Shown here: positions 62,412 to 64,000 of the stretch, in pieces | Layout: each line of letters starts with the position of its first letter | How positions within the stretch are numbered: position 1 is the first letter of the stretch | From: Desulfobulbaceae bacterium DB1 | GTDB lineage: Bacteria > Desulfobacterota > Desulfobulbia > Desulfobulbales > SURF-16 | DNA length: 64,000 nucleotides | Direction: 5' to 3' | Assembly (NCBI GenBank): GCA_001914235.1 | Contig: MQUF01000011.1 | Coordinates: 1-64,000, forward strand | Notes under the pieces: generated by a model | The model's database searches: none | The model's input: only the letters and a program-made list of their open reading frames with translations | What the model was told of the DNA's origin: nothing | Program-made: the position numbers and the translations under genes

Positions 62412-63067
62412 CGCATTCGATCAAGCAGCACCATATGCCCCCCATGGGAAACCACATGGCATTCCATAGCCGGCAAGCGCACCATTTCGGCAAACGGCGC
62501 CACCACATCCTTGCGACCGTGCAGCACAGAGATGGGCACATCGACCGTTACCGGGGAAGAAAAACGAAATTGCGCAAGATAATCAAGCCCGGCCGCAAGT
62601 ATGCCCAGGTCCAGGCGTTGCAGGTAATCATCCTCAAGCCGGGCGACAAACTGCCGGTATTCCTGCTTATAGCCGAGAAAACATTTTCGATAAAAGCCGC
62701 GCATGAAATCCCCCGGCCCTTCCTGCAGCCCCATTCTGATCGCCCCTATTTCCTCCGGCGGCCAGCGCCGACGCATTGACACCAGAGTCAGCCGCTCAAC
62801 CAATTCGGGATGGGAACGGGTGAAATCAAGGCCGAGCTGAGCCCCCATGGACCAGCCGACAATGGAAATCATGACCCCATGCCTGCGCACGAAAGCCGAA
62901 AGATCCTTTTCCAGCTCCGGCGGGTTGACAAAGGAATCAGGCAAAATGATTGTCCGGCCGGGGAAAAGGTGAAAAAGAGGGGCCATGCGGCCGTCAAAAC
63001 CCCATCCGGGCAGAAAAAGCACGGGAGAAGCAGTCGAATGCGGAGCGTGAACAAAAGAAAAATTCAT
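62408..63067 (-). CDS. Alpha/beta hydrolase, BioH-like pimeloyl-ACP methyl esterase
   Basis: A 219-residue alpha/beta hydrolase. VLFLPGWGFDGRMAPLFHLF forms the oxyanion region. The nucleophile elbow ISIVGWSMGAQLGLDFT contains the catalytic serine. The histidine is in HVVSHGGHMVLL, and an aspartate lies in VLHGRKDVVAPFAE. Position directly before bioC with a four-base overlap makes a BioH or BioG role likely: removing the methyl group from pimeloyl-ACP ester. The exact subfamily is not settled. Confidence 0.83.
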   Translation of the reverse strand: MNFSFVHAPHSTASPVLFLPGWGFDGRMAPLFHLFPGRTIILPDSFVNPPELEKDLSAFVRRHGVMISIVGWSMGAQLGLDFTRSHPELVERLTLVSMRRRWPPEEIGAIRMGLQEGPGDFMRGFYRKCFLGYKQEYRQFVARLEDDYLQRLDLGILAAGLDYLAQFRFSSPVTVDVPISVLHGRKDVVAPFAEMVRLPAMECHVVSHGGHMVLLDRMR

Positions 63068-63076
63068 CAGGGCAAA

Positions 63077-64000
63077 CTAAAAACGGAATGAAAGCCAGGA
63101 CGGCTTCTTTGTTTTTTTGCAGAACGAGGAGCCGTCATCGCCATCACCCGCGGCACGGGGACATTCTTTACCGGTCGCCGCTGCTTCAAAAAATTTCAGT
63201 CTCTCCTCCAGTCGCCCATACTCCAGCAGCAGCTTTTCATTTTTTTCCCGCTCATGCTCCAGTTGCGCGGCGAGCTGATGCGCCAGGTCATCACCTGCGG
63301 CCGAGGCATGCCCGGCAAACGCTTCATGCTGCTGATCGACCTGCAGGCGTAAGGCATCAAGCGCACGCTCAAGGGAGGAAAGCCGCCGGGCAAAAGAGTC
63401 CGGTCCGTTTTCCGCTGCGACGAACCGGTCCGGGGCGGAAGATGCCGGCACAGGCGCGCCAGGTGGCGCGACCGACGCCATGCCGCCCTTGTCGGCCAAC
63501 ACCTGGGAAACGGTTTCCTTGTCAATGCGTCTTAATTCATCGGCAAAACCATACACCAGGGACGAATCGCAAAGAAGATTGATGGTGCGCGGCGTACCGC
63601 CTGAAGCACGATAAACTTCATCCACCGCCTCGGAACTGAACAAGCCGCCGTCACCTCCCACTTTTTCCAGGCGGGAGGCGATATAGGCGCCGGTTTCCTC
63701 TCGATCAAGGGGCGTCAGATGATAGCTGACCCCGATGCGCTGGGCGAGCTGGGCAAGGGCGGGACGCTTCAGCTTGGCCGCGAGCTCGGGTTGCCCGACA
63801 AGCATGATCTGCAGCAGAAGATTGTCGTCCGCCTGGAGATTGGAGAGCATGCGAACCTCTTCCAGCACCTCTTCGGAAAGATTCTGCGCCTCGTCAATGA
63901 CGAGCAAGACCTTGCAGCGCCGCGCATATTTCTCAATCAAAAAATGATAAATCTGTTCGAGATGATGTGTTTTGTCATGGCTTTCGGTCGGCAATTCAAA
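63077..64000 (-). CDS. ExeA/GspA-like AAA ATPase, 5' part outside window
   Basis: The frame runs off the window at 64000. 306 residues of an AAA protein are visible: Walker B CKVLLVIDEAQNLSEEVLEE, then MLVGQPELAAKLKRPALAQL and the arginine-finger region AQRIGVSYHLTPL. A C-terminal coiled coil (about 240-290) follows a proline/alanine linker. Family members assist secretin or pilus assembly through peptidoglycan. The Walker A region lies beyond the window. The gene sits 9 bases upstream of the BioH-like gene. Confidence 0.86.
   Translation of the reverse strand, partial: FELPTESHDKTHHLEQIYHFLIEKYARRCKVLLVIDEAQNLSEEVLEEVRMLSNLQADDNLLLQIMLVGQPELAAKLKRPALAQLAQRIGVSYHLTPLDREETGAYIASRLEKVGGDGGLFSSEAVDEVYRASGGTPRTINLLCDSSLVYGFADELRRIDKETVSQVLADKGGMASVAPPGAPVPASSAPDRFVAAENGPDSFARRLSSLERALDALRLQVDQQHEAFAGHASAAGDDLAHQLAAQLEHEREKNEKLLLEYGRLEERLKFFEAAATGKECPRAAGDGDDGSSFCKKTKKPSWLSFRF

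Noticed and set aside
1-64000. tRNA, rRNA and CRISPR arrays
   Set aside because: No T-arm GTTCRA blocks in a cloverleaf context, no rRNA sequence and no regularly spaced direct repeats were seen by eye.

Overview
The window looks like a chromosomal stretch of a motile Gram-negative anaerobe with many signalling genes. The gene content fits the Desulfobacterota (former Deltaproteobacteria), perhaps near Desulfobulbales. This includes a chemotaxis cluster with CheD, paralogous sensor kinases, a YeeE/TusA sulfur module, an acetyl-CoA synthetase, a multihaem cytochrome c, LptD and a sigma-54 activator. The placement is inferred from gene content only. No rRNA, tRNA or CRISPR array was seen.

Layout. 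1-6100: the end of a chemotaxis operon (truncated MCP, CheW, MCP, CheR, CheD, CheB). 6100-8740 (minus): a PhnD-type binding protein and a third MCP. 9079-11960: a membrane histidine kinase and an NtrC-type activator. 11961-19002: a leader with three TTTC-N5-GAAA dyads and a -24/-12 promoter, then an apparent six-gene operon: TSUP permease, TIGR02186-like membrane protein, an unusual PEP-synthase-like phosphotransferase with no PEP-binding barrel, a stand-alone receiver, and two universal stress proteins. I regard this as the best candidate for an undescribed system.

19003-25640 is an accessory island. It holds a diverged direct repeat, a Phd/PIN toxin-antitoxin pair with a perfect 20-bp palindrome, a 250-bp MITE, and a reverse-transcriptase fragment apparently cut by an IS630 end, which is itself cut by a two-gene element (tyrosine recombinase plus IS91-type Y2 transposase). 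Next come two attC-like sites facing each other around a secreted beta-flower gene, a second broken copy of the same element's left end, and a HicBA module.

25642-29272: YeeE transporter, TusA-like protein and a soluble hybrid kinase, overlapping start-to-stop behind an AT-rich palindrome. 29344-33000 (minus): haemerythrin, a zinc-ribbon pseudo-receiver, a PilT-type ATPase and MltA. 33273-36196: Acs, a 123-bp MITE with 8-bp target duplication, a PilZ protein and a small membrane protein. 36228-42276 (minus): MltB, a DHH phosphoesterase, LptD and IlvD. 42697-46802: a radical SAM protein, RNase G/E and a cytochrome c. 46885-50922 (minus): GspG, MltG and Lon. 51247-60131: an LbH protein, a parvulin, an unknown gene pair, a universal stress protein, a DinG-type helicase, polyprenyl synthase, a divergent deacetylase and a SAM hydrolase. 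60229-60822: an ArsR regulator and a DUF2892 protein. 60844-64000 (minus): biotin genes (bioD, bioC, a BioH-like esterase) and an ExeA-type ATPase running off the window.

Two themes recur: chemosensory and two-component signalling (three MCPs, two histidine kinases, several receivers), and sulfur handling (TSUP permease, YeeE/TusA, a two-cysteine ArsR with DUF2892). Outside the island, genes are tightly packed with many 4-bp overlaps.
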